Origin: Collinsella sp. AF02-46-1
GTDB taxonomy: Bacteria; Actinomycetota; Coriobacteriia; Coriobacteriales; Coriobacteriaceae
Length of the DNA: 64,000 nt
Direction of reading: 5' to 3'
Assembly (NCBI RefSeq): GCF_003465825.1
Contig: NZ_QSBV01000003.1
Location: 35,113-99,112 of the forward strand
Shown here: positions 1 to 7,561 of the stretch, in pieces
How the letters are laid out: each line of letters begins with the position of its first letter
Numbering within the stretch: position 1 is the stretch's first letter
Program-made: the position numbers and the translations under genes
The notes under the pieces: generated by a model
Told to the model about the DNA's origin: nothing
What the model saw: only the letters and a program-made list of their open reading frames with translations
Database searches by the model: none

Positions 1-266
1 ACGTGCACGTTTTTTCGGTTGCCGCTCGCCTGGGGTGGGGCGGGGCGTGCATTTTTGGGAGTTTTCAGCAGTCGAGGGTGCCTGCATACTGGTTTTTGGA
101 CAAAAGTCAGGCGCCATGAGCCGCATCCTGTAAAAAAATGAGCGATCTCTGAGGCGCTGAGGGCTCAGAATCAGGGTTTTCAACGCGGTTCTGTGGGCAC
201 GTTCCTGCCCTGTGGGTTCCGGGATGCTGAAAACTCCAAAATTTGCACGCCGCCCCTGGGGGTACC
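1..266. repeat. Intergenic region with GGTACCCCC-family inverted element (copy 1)
   Basis: No gene is supported here. The motif CGTGCATTTTTGGGAGTTTTCAGCA (shown in two parts: CGTGCATTTTTGG and GAGTTTTCAGCA, from about 46) recurs inverted as TGCTGAAAACTCC plus TTTGCACG, ending in GGGGGTACC at 258-266. The same arrangement, with both termini intact, is present at 37711-37916. The left GGTACCCCC terminus is not recognisable in this copy. Function is unknown; it looks like a non-coding dispersed element. Confidence 0.45.
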
Positions 267-280
267 TTCGGGCAAAAAGC

Positions 281-317
281 AACCGCCCCGTCGAAGTATG
301 CATTCGACGGGGCGGTT
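281..317 (-). terminator. Rho-independent terminator after lemA
   Basis: A perfect 15-bp stem (281-295 with 303-317, AACCGCCCCGTCGAA arm) has a 7-nt loop. On the minus strand it is followed by GCTTTTTG. It lies 36 bp past the lemA stop codon. Confidence 0.8.
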
Positions 318-352
318 TATGCAAAAACGGTTGTGGATGCGTCAACGGCTCA

Positions 353-904
353 CTAGAACTTGACGGTTGGTGCCTGGCGGGCGGCCTCGGCGGCCTCGAA
401 GCCCTGGCGCTCCTTAAACTGGAAGATGCCGGCAAAGATAACAGCCGGGAACGTCTGGATGGCGTTGTTGTAGCTGAGCACGCAATCGTTGTAGCTCTGG
501 CGTGCGTAGCTCACCTTGTTCTCGGTATCCTCGAGCGATGCCTGGAGCTGCGTAAAGTTGGTGTTCGCCTTAAGGTCGGGGTAGGCCTCGGCGACGGCAA
601 AGAGCTGGCGCAGCGCACCGGTCAGCACGTTGTCGGCTTCCATCTTGGCCTCGGGCGTGGTGGCCTTGACGGCGGTGTTGCGCGCGCTGATCACGGCGGA
701 GAGCGTCTCCTGCTCGTGCTTGGCGTAGCCCTTGACGGTCTCGACCAGGTTGGGGATCAGGTCGTTACGGCGCTGCAGCTGCGTATCGATGTTCTGCCAG
801 GCGTTATCGATGCGGTTACGCTTGGTGACCATGTTGTTGTAGATGCCGGCGATGGCGCAGACAATCACAATGACAACAACGATGCCGATGATGACGGTAA
901 TCAT
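353..904 (-). CDS. lemA: LemA family protein
   Basis: A 183-residue protein with one N-terminal membrane anchor (residues 2-22, rich in Ile and Val), followed by the helical LemA domain. The family motifs NAWQNIDTQLQRRNDLIPNL and the C-terminal FPAVIFAGIFQF are visible, and the length is typical. The start ATG is preceded by GGAGA at good spacing. LemA proteins are membrane-tethered helical bundles exposed on the extracytoplasmic side; their role is poorly defined. The gene is monocistronic with its own terminator. Confidence 0.93.
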   Translation of the reverse strand: MITVIIGIVVVIVIVCAIAGIYNNMVTKRNRIDNAWQNIDTQLQRRNDLIPNLVETVKGYAKHEQETLSAVISARNTAVKATTPEAKMEADNVLTGALRQLFAVAEAYPDLKANTNFTQLQASLEDTENKVSYARQSYNDCVLSYNNAIQTFPAVIFAGIFQFKERQGFEAAEAARQAPTVKF

Positions 905-1103
905 GATGTCTCCGTTTCGAATGGCCGCGGCGGCATGCGCCAGCTGCCGTTGGTATAACGCTACTAGTATACCCGCAACGTTTTGCCGTGCCGAACTTTC
1001 CGGTAAGCGTTATGTTTTCGGTGGGGTTGGTACCGGGACAAAGCGCACGAGGTACAGGTGTAAGATATGCGACAGATTGACGAACGTTGTCTTTGCCCTG
1101 AGG

Positions 1104-1700
1104 ATGGCGATACCAGTGGACCTTCGCATTAAGAAAACCTACCGCGCCCTGTTCGATGCCTTCACCGAGCTTCTCGAGGAGCATCGTTTTGAGGACCTGA
1201 CGGTTGCCATGCTGTGCGACCGCGCCATGATTCGCCGCACGACGTTCTACAAGCACTTTCGCGACAAGAACGATTACTTTGCCTTTTATATCGATGAGCT
1301 CATGTCGGGCTTGCCGCAAAAACAGCCCGATGAGGCCGGCGCAGTGTCTGCCGAGGACGTGCGCGCGCTTCGGCACGCGATTTTGGACGATGCCATGGAT
1401 TTGATTCTGGCGCACGAGCAGCTCATGGATAACATTTTGGCAAGCAGCATGTCGGGCATGTTGACCAACGTTATTTGCGACCGCATTGCCCGCTCCATCC
1501 GCGAGCGTGTGATGAACGTGCTTGCCGAGGATGCCCTGGCCCCCGTGTCGCTCGAGACGACGTCTGAGTTTGTCGCCGGCGGTATTATTCGACTTTTCAC
1601 GATATGGTGGGAATCGGGCCACGATCTTGAGCGTCGACCTGAGATAGCCGACGTGGTCGATGCACTGTTTGAGCGGACCATGACACCGGTGAATCACTAA
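1104..1700 (+). CDS. TetR/AcrR-family transcriptional regulator
   Basis: About 198 residues. The N-terminal helix-turn-helix reads TYRALFDAFTELL...DLTVAMLCDRAMIRRTTFYKHF, the TetR recognition-helix pattern ending in TFYKHFRDKNDYF. The C-terminal half resembles the TetR_C domain of DhaS-like regulators. The ATG at 1104 is followed by a possible GTG start at 1116; neither has a strong ribosome binding site, so the exact start is uncertain. A longer upstream reading frame overlaps lemA antisense and is unlikely. The target is unknown. It could act on the divergent lemA, but nothing in the sequence proves that. Confidence 0.82.
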   Translation: MAIPVDLRIKKTYRALFDAFTELLEEHRFEDLTVAMLCDRAMIRRTTFYKHFRDKNDYFAFYIDELMSGLPQKQPDEAGAVSAEDVRALRHAILDDAMDLILAHEQLMDNILASSMSGMLTNVICDRIARSIRERVMNVLAEDALAPVSLETTSEFVAGGIIRLFTIWWESGHDLERRPEIADVVDALFERTMTPVNH

Positions 1701-1702
1701 GG

Positions 1703-1792
1703 TGGCGGAGAGAGGGGGATTCGAACCCCCGGAACGCTCTCGCGCTCAACGGTTTTCAAGACCGCCGCATTCAACCGCTCTGCCATCTCTCC
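1703..1792 (-). tRNA. tRNA-Ser (UGA anticodon)
   Basis: The minus strand folds as a class II tRNA: acceptor GGAGAGA pairs with TCTCTCC, discriminator G, and an encoded CCA. The anticodon loop is CTTGAAA (anticodon TGA), there is a long variable arm, and the T arm is GGGGGTTCGAATCCCCC. This is the normal serine UGA isoacceptor. Confidence 0.96.
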
Positions 1793-1843
1793 GTGAGTCG
1801 TAATGATAGCATCGTTTTGAATCTGCAACAGGGAAGGCGAACG

Positions 1844-3625
1844 ATGACGATCACCGAAATCGACGAGAAGTTCATGCGCGAGGCGTTGGCGGAGGCGCGA
1901 GCCGCCGCGGCGGTGGGCGAGGTGCCCATTGGCGCTGTGGTGGTGCGCGCGGGTGAGATCGTCGCGCGGGCGCATAATCGTCGCGAGCTCGATCAGGACC
2001 CTTCGGCTCATGCAGAGTTCGCGGCCCTGTGCGCTGCCGCTCGGTCGCTCGGTCGCTGGCGCCTTTCCGACTGTACGGTCTACGTGACGCTCGAGCCCTG
2101 CTGCATGTGTGCGGGGCTTATGGTTAACGCGCGCGTAGGACGCTGCGTGTATGGCGCGGCTGATGCCAAGGCGGGCGCTCTGGGTTCGCTGTATGACCTG
2201 AATGCCGATTCGCGCCTGAATCATCGGTTTAACGTGACGGCTGGGGTCCTGGCGGATGAATGCCGCGAGCTACTGAGTAGCTATTTTGGCGGTCTGCGCG
2301 GAGCAGGCGGCGCTGATTGCGGTTGTGGGGCCGATCTTGACGCGCACGTCGCTCACGCCGCAGCGCTTGCAGGTGCCGGTGAGGATGCCGGCACGGCGGT
2401 TGACTTTGGTCCTGCGTGCCGCCGGCCCCGCCGTGTGCTGTTGGCGATTGATTCCTTTAAGGGCAGCGTTTCGAGCGCGCAGGCGGAGGCGGCGGTTGCC
2501 GAAGGCGTGCGCCGTGTGTGGCCCGATGCCGAGATGGCCGCGTTGCCGCTGGCGGATGGTGGCGAGGGAACGATCGCCGCCATCGCCGTGCGCGGTGGCG
2601 AGCTTGTGACCTGCGAGGTTACAGGCCCCTTGGGCGACCGCGTGTCTGCCCGGATGCTGGTGGACGGCGAGCACGAGTCGGCTGTAATTGAGATGGCCGA
2701 GGCGGCGGGTATTGGGTATTCGCCCTGCACGGAATCGGCGGCGCTTGCGACTTCGACCTATGGCGTGGGCGAGCTCATGTTTCGCGCGGTCCGTGCCAGG
2801 GCAAAGACTATCTATATTGGTCTGGGCGGCAGTGCCACCAACGATGGTGGCGCCGGTATGCTGCAGGCGCTGGGCGCCCACCTTGTCGATGAGCGCGGCC
2901 GCGATATCGCTCCCGGGCTTGCTGGACTTGAGCAGGTGGCGAGTATCGATTTGGCGCCGGCACTTCGGGCGCTGCATGGCGCGCGTGTCGTCGTGCTCTC
3001 CGATGTCGAGAATCCGCTCGTGGGGCGTCGCGGCGCGCTTGCGGTGTTCGGCGGCCAGAAGGGTCTGCCGGCGGATGACGCTGAGGTGCTGCGCAGGCGC
3101 GACAGCTGGATGGTCAGCTACGGCCGCCTGCTCGATGCGGCGATTGCTGGGGCGCGGGCTCAGGGGTTGTTGCGCACACCCGAGGGCGCACGGACATTTG
3201 GCTCGGTGCTCGGCGTGCCCGGCGCAGGTGCCGCCGGTGGCCTGGGTGCCGCGCTGCTGGCGCTCGGTGCGGAGCTACGCTCGGGTGTGGAGACGGTGCT
3301 CGATCTCGTGGGGTTTGACAAGCGTGTACGCGATGTCGACCTGGTCATAACGGGCGAGGGTAATATGGACGAGCAGTCCGCCGCCGGTAAGGCGCCGGTG
3401 GGCGTGGCGCGCCGTGCCAAGCGGTGTGGCAAGCCGGTGGTCGCCGTCGTGGGTGGTCGTGCCGACAGCCTGGATGCGGTGTATGAGCAGGGCATTGACC
3501 TTGTACTGCCGATCTGTCGCAAGCCCATGGACCTGGAGCGGGCACTCGATCCGCAAGAAGCCGCAACCAACCTCATCTGCGCCGGCGAGTCTGCCGCGCG
3601 AGCCTACGACCTTGGCCGCCTCTAA
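1844..3625 (+). CDS. tadA: Fusion of tRNA-specific adenosine deaminase (TadA) and glycerate kinase
   Basis: 593 residues in two parts. Residues 1-150 are a complete TadA domain with zinc and catalytic motifs HAE (H56, E58) and PCCMC (P85, C86, C89); TadA makes inosine at wobble position 34 of tRNA-Arg. Residues 196-593 are a glycerate 2-kinase of the GarK/GlxK family, with DSFKGS at 203-208 and ADGGEGT soon after; these phosphorylate D-glycerate. An Ala/Gly-rich linker of about 45 residues joins them. The start ATG has GGGAAGG 7 nt upstream. No stop or frameshift lies between the domains, so one polypeptide is expected. The two activities belong to unrelated pathways. Confidence 0.92.
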   Translation: MTITEIDEKFMREALAEARAAAAVGEVPIGAVVVRAGEIVARAHNRRELDQDPSAHAEFAALCAAARSLGRWRLSDCTVYVTLEPCCMCAGLMVNARVGRCVYGAADAKAGALGSLYDLNADSRLNHRFNVTAGVLADECRELLSSYFGGLRGAGGADCGCGADLDAHVAHAAALAGAGEDAGTAVDFGPACRRPRRVLLAIDSFKGSVSSAQAEAAVAEGVRRVWPDAEMAALPLADGGEGTIAAIAVRGGELVTCEVTGPLGDRVSARMLVDGEHESAVIEMAEAAGIGYSPCTESAALATSTYGVGELMFRAVRARAKTIYIGLGGSATNDGGAGMLQALGAHLVDERGRDIAPGLAGLEQVASIDLAPALRALHGARVVVLSDVENPLVGRRGALAVFGGQKGLPADDAEVLRRRDSWMVSYGRLLDAAIAGARAQGLLRTPEGARTFGSVLGVPGAGAAGGLGAALLALGAELRSGVETVLDLVGFDKRVRDVDLVITGEGNMDEQSAAGKAPVGVARRAKRCGKPVVAVVGGRADSLDAVYEQGIDLVLPICRKPMDLERALDPQEAATNLICAGESAARAYDLGRL

Positions 3626-3648
3626 AACCAATCCCTCCCCAATAACTT

Positions 3649-3715
3649 GCGGTGAAATACAGAGTGTTTTTGCCTTTAAGGCGCCAATTCAGTCCGTATT
3701 CCACCGCAACTTCGT
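3649..3715. repeat. Palindromic dispersed repeat, TTGCGGTGAAATAC family (copy 1)
   Basis: The ends TTGCGGTGAAATAC and GTATTCCACCGCAA are inverted repeats around a variable centre. A second copy lies at 28813-28878. It sits just after a stop codon and may double as a terminator-like stem, but there is no T tract. Confidence 0.7.
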
Positions 3716-3766
3716 GAATGGCCATCCGAGGCTGGTCGCCTTGTGCTTTGGGTCGGACCGTCTGCC

Positions 3767-3922
3767 ATGAAATGCGGTAATCTACTACGTTTAGCGGAAC
3801 ACCCTCGACCATCCCGGAATTTGTGAAATTAAAACCGCAGGTAGAAAGCTTGCCAATTTTCGAAAAAGCCGGCTATGGTTGACCCCGCGGCCTAAACGTA
3901 GTAGATAGGCCCTTTTCGTGGC
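3767..3922. repeat. TCTACTACGTTTA-ended repeat element (copy 1)
   Basis: An element of about 150 bp bounded by inverted TCTACTACGTTTA / TAAACGTAGTAGA. The reverse complement of 40171-40328 matches it over its length, including the internal CCGCAGGTA and GCTTGCCAATTTTCG blocks. The two copies are therefore in opposite orientation. No open reading frame is conserved, so it is a non-coding, MITE-like or REP-like element. Confidence 0.75.
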
Positions 3923-3941
3923 GCAGCGTCAGACCAGTCTA

Positions 3942-4021
3942 TTTGGGACGGGGCTTTCTTGACTACTTTCGCCACTCTGATGCCCCCAGTCAAAAAGTAG
4001 TCAAAAAAGCCCCGTCCCAAA
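3942..4021. repeat. Long inverted repeat upstream of the SRP RNA
   Basis: Arms TTTGGGACGGGGCTTT...GACTACTTT (3942-3969) and its near-perfect complement (3993-4021) flank a 23-nt loop. This would form a hairpin of nearly 30 bp. It lies between repeat elements and the SRP RNA and has no coding content. Confidence 0.7.
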
Positions 4022-4079
4022 TTAGCTGTCTTGCCCCATCGGGCGGGAGCAGGTAAGATATACCGAGCGCCTAGCGCGT

Positions 4080-4172
4080 TCGATGGGTTCGGATGACGAC
4101 ATGTTCCGAATCTGGTCAGGTCCGGAAGGAAGCAGCCATAAGGAGCCTCTGTCGGGCATCCGAATCCATCGA
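4080..4172 (+). ncRNA. ffs: Signal recognition particle RNA, small bacterial type
   Basis: The conserved SRP RNA apical domain is present (GGTCAGGTCCGGAAGGAAGCAGCC, split here as GGTCAGGTCCGGAAGG plus AAGCAGCC, 4116-4139). It is closed by a long terminal stem TCGATGGGTTCGGATG with CATCCGAATCCATCGA. The length of about 93 nt fits the 4.5S type without an Alu domain. It binds Ffh to target nascent membrane proteins. Confidence 0.95.
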
Positions 4173-4190
4173 GCGCACGGGCGCTTTTTT
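4173..4190 (+). terminator. Terminator of SRP RNA
   Basis: The short stem GCGC-ACGG-GCGC, followed by TTTTTT, comes directly after the SRP RNA terminal stem. Confidence 0.75.
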
Positions 4191-4203
4191 GGTGCCGCGA
4201 CAT

Positions 4204-4298
4204 GGCCCGGCCGGCGACGAGGCATTTGGTGTCTCGCTGGTCCTCGGCTGCGCCTGCGGGATCGCTCGACTACCAAATGCCTCGTCGCCGGCCGGGCC
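4204..4298. repeat. 27-bp perfect inverted repeat
   Basis: Arms 4204-4230 and 4272-4298 are exact complements (GGCCCGGCCGGCGACGAGGC at the outer end) around a 41-nt loop. No gene is supported between 4191 and 4523 apart from this repeat and the terminator at 4441. It resembles the long hairpins at 37580-37651 and 46217-46326. Confidence 0.75.
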
Positions 4299-4440
4299 CC
4301 GTCGTCCAAAAATCACCCGTAAAGGCGCGTTAGTCTAATTAAATCTATCCCTTAAGGAACGCGGCTTGCTAGTGTTGTCTGGGCATTGATGGCTGCGTGG
4401 TACAAGAGACGGCGGCGTTGCCATCTGTTTTTTCAAGTAA

Positions 4441-4480
4441 AGAGGCCCGTTTCCATGGGTTGGGGAAACGGGCCTCTTTT
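4441..4480 (-). terminator. Bidirectional terminator
   Basis: The stem AGAGGCCCGTTTCC / GGAAACGGGCCTCT is followed by TTTT on the plus strand and TTTAC on the minus strand. It lies 44 bp downstream of the secreted coiled-coil gene, which is transcribed on the minus strand. Confidence 0.7.
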
Positions 4481-4523
4481 GTCTCCGGGTTTGTGGATTG
4501 GCGAAGGTAGTATGATCTGGCGG

Positions 4524-5492
4524 CTATTTTGAGTTCTTGAGGCGGCGTGTGGCTGCGGTGGCTATTCCGAGTCCTGTGGCGGCGATGCCTGCGAGTGCGA
4601 TTGTGCTCGGCGCTGCGTCGCCCGTGTTCGCGAGCTTGCCGGCGGTCGTATCTGCTTGCTTGGTGGAGCTCGATGGAGCGTATTTGCCGGTCGCGGACGA
4701 GCTGGCGGGCTGTGCCGTTTCGGCCGGCTGCGCTGAGCTGGAGGGTTTTGTCGTCTCGGCGGGTTTCGTTATCTCGGGCGAGGTGGCCTTGTCTGCCGCG
4801 GCCTTTGCCTCTTCGTATGCCTTGCAGGCGTCGTCATAGGCCGCTTGCGCCTTTTCCAAATCGCTAAGGAGCGCATTTCGCTTGGCTATTTCCTCGTCGA
4901 TGTGGGCTTTAGCTTCCTTTGCCTCACTTTCGAAATACTGAACCTGTTTTTTCTGGCTTTCGAGCCGGCGTTGGCAGTGGTGAAGATCATCTTCACAAGA
5001 TTTTTCTCGCCTTTCTGCCGACATGATCTTACTTCGCAACTGCTTAATAGTTTCGTTAGAAGCTCCGTCGTCGATTGCCTTATTTAATTCTGCCTGAAGG
5101 CCGCTTGTCCGGTCGTGGGCCTCATCGTATTTGGCTTGGGCTGCATCGACGTTCGCTTGCATGGCGGGAAGGGGTTCCCTCCGTTTGGCGGCTTCCGTCA
5201 CCACCATGTCGTGGATCTCTTGAAAACTGGCAATGTCATCATCGATTTCCGCAAGTTTCTCGAGACTTGCGGCGTCTTTCGCGGCTTCGAGGTTTTTGAG
5301 CGCTTCCTGCATGGCTGCATACGCTCTTTCTTTTGCGGTGGCCGCATCTTCCGTCTGCAAGGCAACTGCACCGGTGGGGGAGCTGATTTCTGCCGCGATC
5401 GCCGTTGCGGGGGCGATTCCCGCGACAAGTGCCGCGGAAAGGGCGATGCCCACAGTTGCTCGTCTTGCTCTTCTTGCGAGAATCTCGTTCAT
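4524..5492 (-). CDS. Secreted coiled-coil protein with LANTG sorting signal
   Basis: 322 residues. A signal peptide (about residues 1-34, ending around AIAAE) is followed by a long heptad-rich alpha-helical region (about 50-230, many Ala, Glu, Lys and Gln). Next come a Ser/Thr/Pro-rich spacer and a C-terminal cell-wall sorting signal: LANTGD, a hydrophobic stretch and a basic tail ending RRLKNSK. LAxTG is the motif used by class E sortases of Actinobacteria. It is probably a wall-anchored stalk or adhesin-like protein; no enzymatic domain is visible. The start ATG at 5492 precedes a typical Arg-rich signal-peptide n-region. Confidence 0.85.
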   Translation of the reverse strand: MNEILARRARRATVGIALSAALVAGIAPATAIAAEISSPTGAVALQTEDAATAKERAYAAMQEALKNLEAAKDAASLEKLAEIDDDIASFQEIHDMVVTEAAKRREPLPAMQANVDAAQAKYDEAHDRTSGLQAELNKAIDDGASNETIKQLRSKIMSAERREKSCEDDLHHCQRRLESQKKQVQYFESEAKEAKAHIDEEIAKRNALLSDLEKAQAAYDDACKAYEEAKAAADKATSPEITKPAETTKPSSSAQPAETAQPASSSATGKYAPSSSTKQADTTAGKLANTGDAAPSTIALAGIAATGLGIATAATRRLKNSK

Positions 5493-5707
5493 CTCGGCAC
5501 CTCATTTCAAGGGTCGGCGACTAACTTGGTAGCACTAATGTAAGTATATCAGGCGGTTTGCCCGCCACTGGCTGGGTGTGCGCGTGCCTCTCCGCTTCTT
5601 TGGAAACCGAACCCCATTAGAAATGGCGAGTTGTTTACGCTTCTTTTGGGGTGGCGGTACTATCATGGTTCGAATTGAATGTGGATGATGATAGGGAGCG
5701 CCTATAC

Positions 5708-7561
5708 ATGATTGAGCTGCTCAGGCGTTTTGGTGGCAAGTTTCGCCGGTATATGGTGATCGGCCCAGCGTGCAAGCTGATCGAAGTGATCTTTGACCTG
5801 CTTACACCGCTCGTGATTGCCCAGATGATCGATAAGGGCATCGGCACACACGATGTCAACGCCGTCGTCCACTACGGTATGGTGCTTGGCGCCATGGCCG
5901 TGATCGGCATCTCGTTTACGCTCGTCTGCCAAAAGATGGCGGCGCTGACCTCGCAGGGCATGGGTACCGATATCCGCGGCGCGCTCTACGAGCACATCAA
6001 CAAGCTGAGCTATGCCGAGCTCGACCGCTTTGGCACGCCGTCGCTTATCACCCGCATCACCAACGACGTCAACCAGGTGCAGCTCGCCGTGGCGCTGGGC
6101 GTGCGTATGCTCATCCGCTGGCCTTTCCTGGCGGTGGGCTCCATGTGCGCGGCCCTTGCCATCGACCTTAAGCTCGGCATGATTTTTTTGATTTGCACGC
6201 CCGCCATCGGCCTGGTGTTTTGGTTTGTCATGGCGCGCTGCATTCCGTACTACAAGCAGCTGCAGGCAAAGCTCGACCGCATCGCGCTCATTTGCCGCGA
6301 GGGGCTTTCGGGCGCCCGCGTGGTTCGCGCCTTTGTGCGCGAGGACCATGAGCGCGAGCGCTTTGCCCAAGCCGCCGATGACCAGGCCAATACTGCCATC
6401 GCGGTGGGCAAGCTCTCGTCGGTGCTCAATCCCGTCACCTTTTTGGTGATGAACCTGGGCGTGTGCGCCATCCTGTGGGTGGGCGGCATCCAGGTCAACG
6501 TGGGCGAGCTCACGCAGGGTCAGGTCATGGCGTTTGTGAACTACATGACGCAGACCCTCACCTCCATCGTGTATGTTGCCAACTTGGTCGTGGTCTTTAC
6601 CAAGGCGAGCGCCAGCGCGTCGCGCATCAACGAGGTGCTCAACTGCGAGCCGAGCATCGCTGACGAGGGCAACCAGCCGGTCGCGCTGCTCAAGCCGGGC
6701 AATGTCGCTCCAGTTCCTGCGCTGAGCTTGAGCCATGCGAGCTTCTCTTTTGGCGCGGGCGCTGCCAACGCCGTCAACGATGTGACCCTGGAGCTCCCGC
6801 TGGGCAAGACGCTCGGCATTATTGGCGGTACGGGCAGTGGTAAGTCCACGCTCGTCTCGCTCATCCCGCGCCTGTACGATGCGGGCACCGGCAGCGTGAG
6901 CGTGATGGGCGCCGACGTGCGCACCTGGCCGCTCGATCAGCTGCGCCACGTGGTCGCGACCGTTCCGCAGCGAGCGTCGCTGGTGAGCGGCACCATTCGC
7001 AGCAACCTAACCTGGCGCGACGAGGCGGCAACCGACGAGGAGCTCTGGGCGGCGCTCGACATGGCGCAGGCGAGCGAGTTCGTGCGCAACAAGCCGCAGG
7101 GGCTCGATGCCCCGGTCGAGGCGGGCGGCAAGAACTTTAGCGGTGGCCAGCGCCAGCGCCTGACCATCGCACGTGCCCTGGTGGGCTCTCCACAGGTCCT
7201 AATCATGGATGACTCCGCCTCGGCGCTCGACTTTAAGACCGACGCGGCGCTTCGCCATGCCATCCGCGAGCGCAGCGTGCGCGGTGCCGCCGCGGGCGGG
7301 CTCCCACTGACCACGGTGATCGTGAGCCAGCGCGTCTCGACCGTGCGCGATGCCGACATGATCTGCGTGCTCGACCACGGTTCGGTCGCGGGCCTGGGCG
7401 CGCACGATGAGCTGTACTCGACCTGCCGGCTCTATCGCGAGATTTGCCAGTCGCAGCTTCGTCGTGAGGAGCTCGAGGGTCAGCGGGGGAGCGCGACGTC
7501 CACGTCCACCCCAGGCGCCGCGTGCGCCCTGGCATCCACTTGCGCAAAGGAGGGCTGCTAA
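5708..7561 (+). CDS. ABC exporter, half-transporter with degenerate ATPase site
   Basis: 617 residues: an N-terminal six-helix exporter membrane domain (to about residue 310) and an ATPase domain. Walker A is GGTGSGKST (about 373-381) and the signature is FSGGQ (about 477-481). Walker B is VLIMDD, so the usual catalytic Glu is Asp. The ATG at 5708 has GGGAG 9 nt upstream; an upstream in-frame start lacks one. It directly abuts a second half-transporter (TAA then ATG), and the pair almost certainly forms a heterodimer of the LmrCD/BmrCD type. The substrate is unknown; multidrug or peptide export is possible. Confidence 0.9.
   Translation: MIELLRRFGGKFRRYMVIGPACKLIEVIFDLLTPLVIAQMIDKGIGTHDVNAVVHYGMVLGAMAVIGISFTLVCQKMAALTSQGMGTDIRGALYEHINKLSYAELDRFGTPSLITRITNDVNQVQLAVALGVRMLIRWPFLAVGSMCAALAIDLKLGMIFLICTPAIGLVFWFVMARCIPYYKQLQAKLDRIALICREGLSGARVVRAFVREDHERERFAQAADDQANTAIAVGKLSSVLNPVTFLVMNLGVCAILWVGGIQVNVGELTQGQVMAFVNYMTQTLTSIVYVANLVVVFTKASASASRINEVLNCEPSIADEGNQPVALLKPGNVAPVPALSLSHASFSFGAGAANAVNDVTLELPLGKTLGIIGGTGSGKSTLVSLIPRLYDAGTGSVSVMGADVRTWPLDQLRHVVATVPQRASLVSGTIRSNLTWRDEAATDEELWAALDMAQASEFVRNKPQGLDAPVEAGGKNFSGGQRQRLTIARALVGSPQVLIMDDSASALDFKTDAALRHAIRERSVRGAAAGGLPLTTVIVSQRVSTVRDADMICVLDHGSVAGLGAHDELYSTCRLYREICQSQLRREELEGQRGSATSTSTPGAACALASTCAKEGC

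Noticed and set aside
212-958. Long plus-strand ORF across lemA
   Set aside because: It is antisense to lemA, which has clear family motifs, a ribosome binding site and a terminator; the frame is a by-product of GC-rich codon structure.
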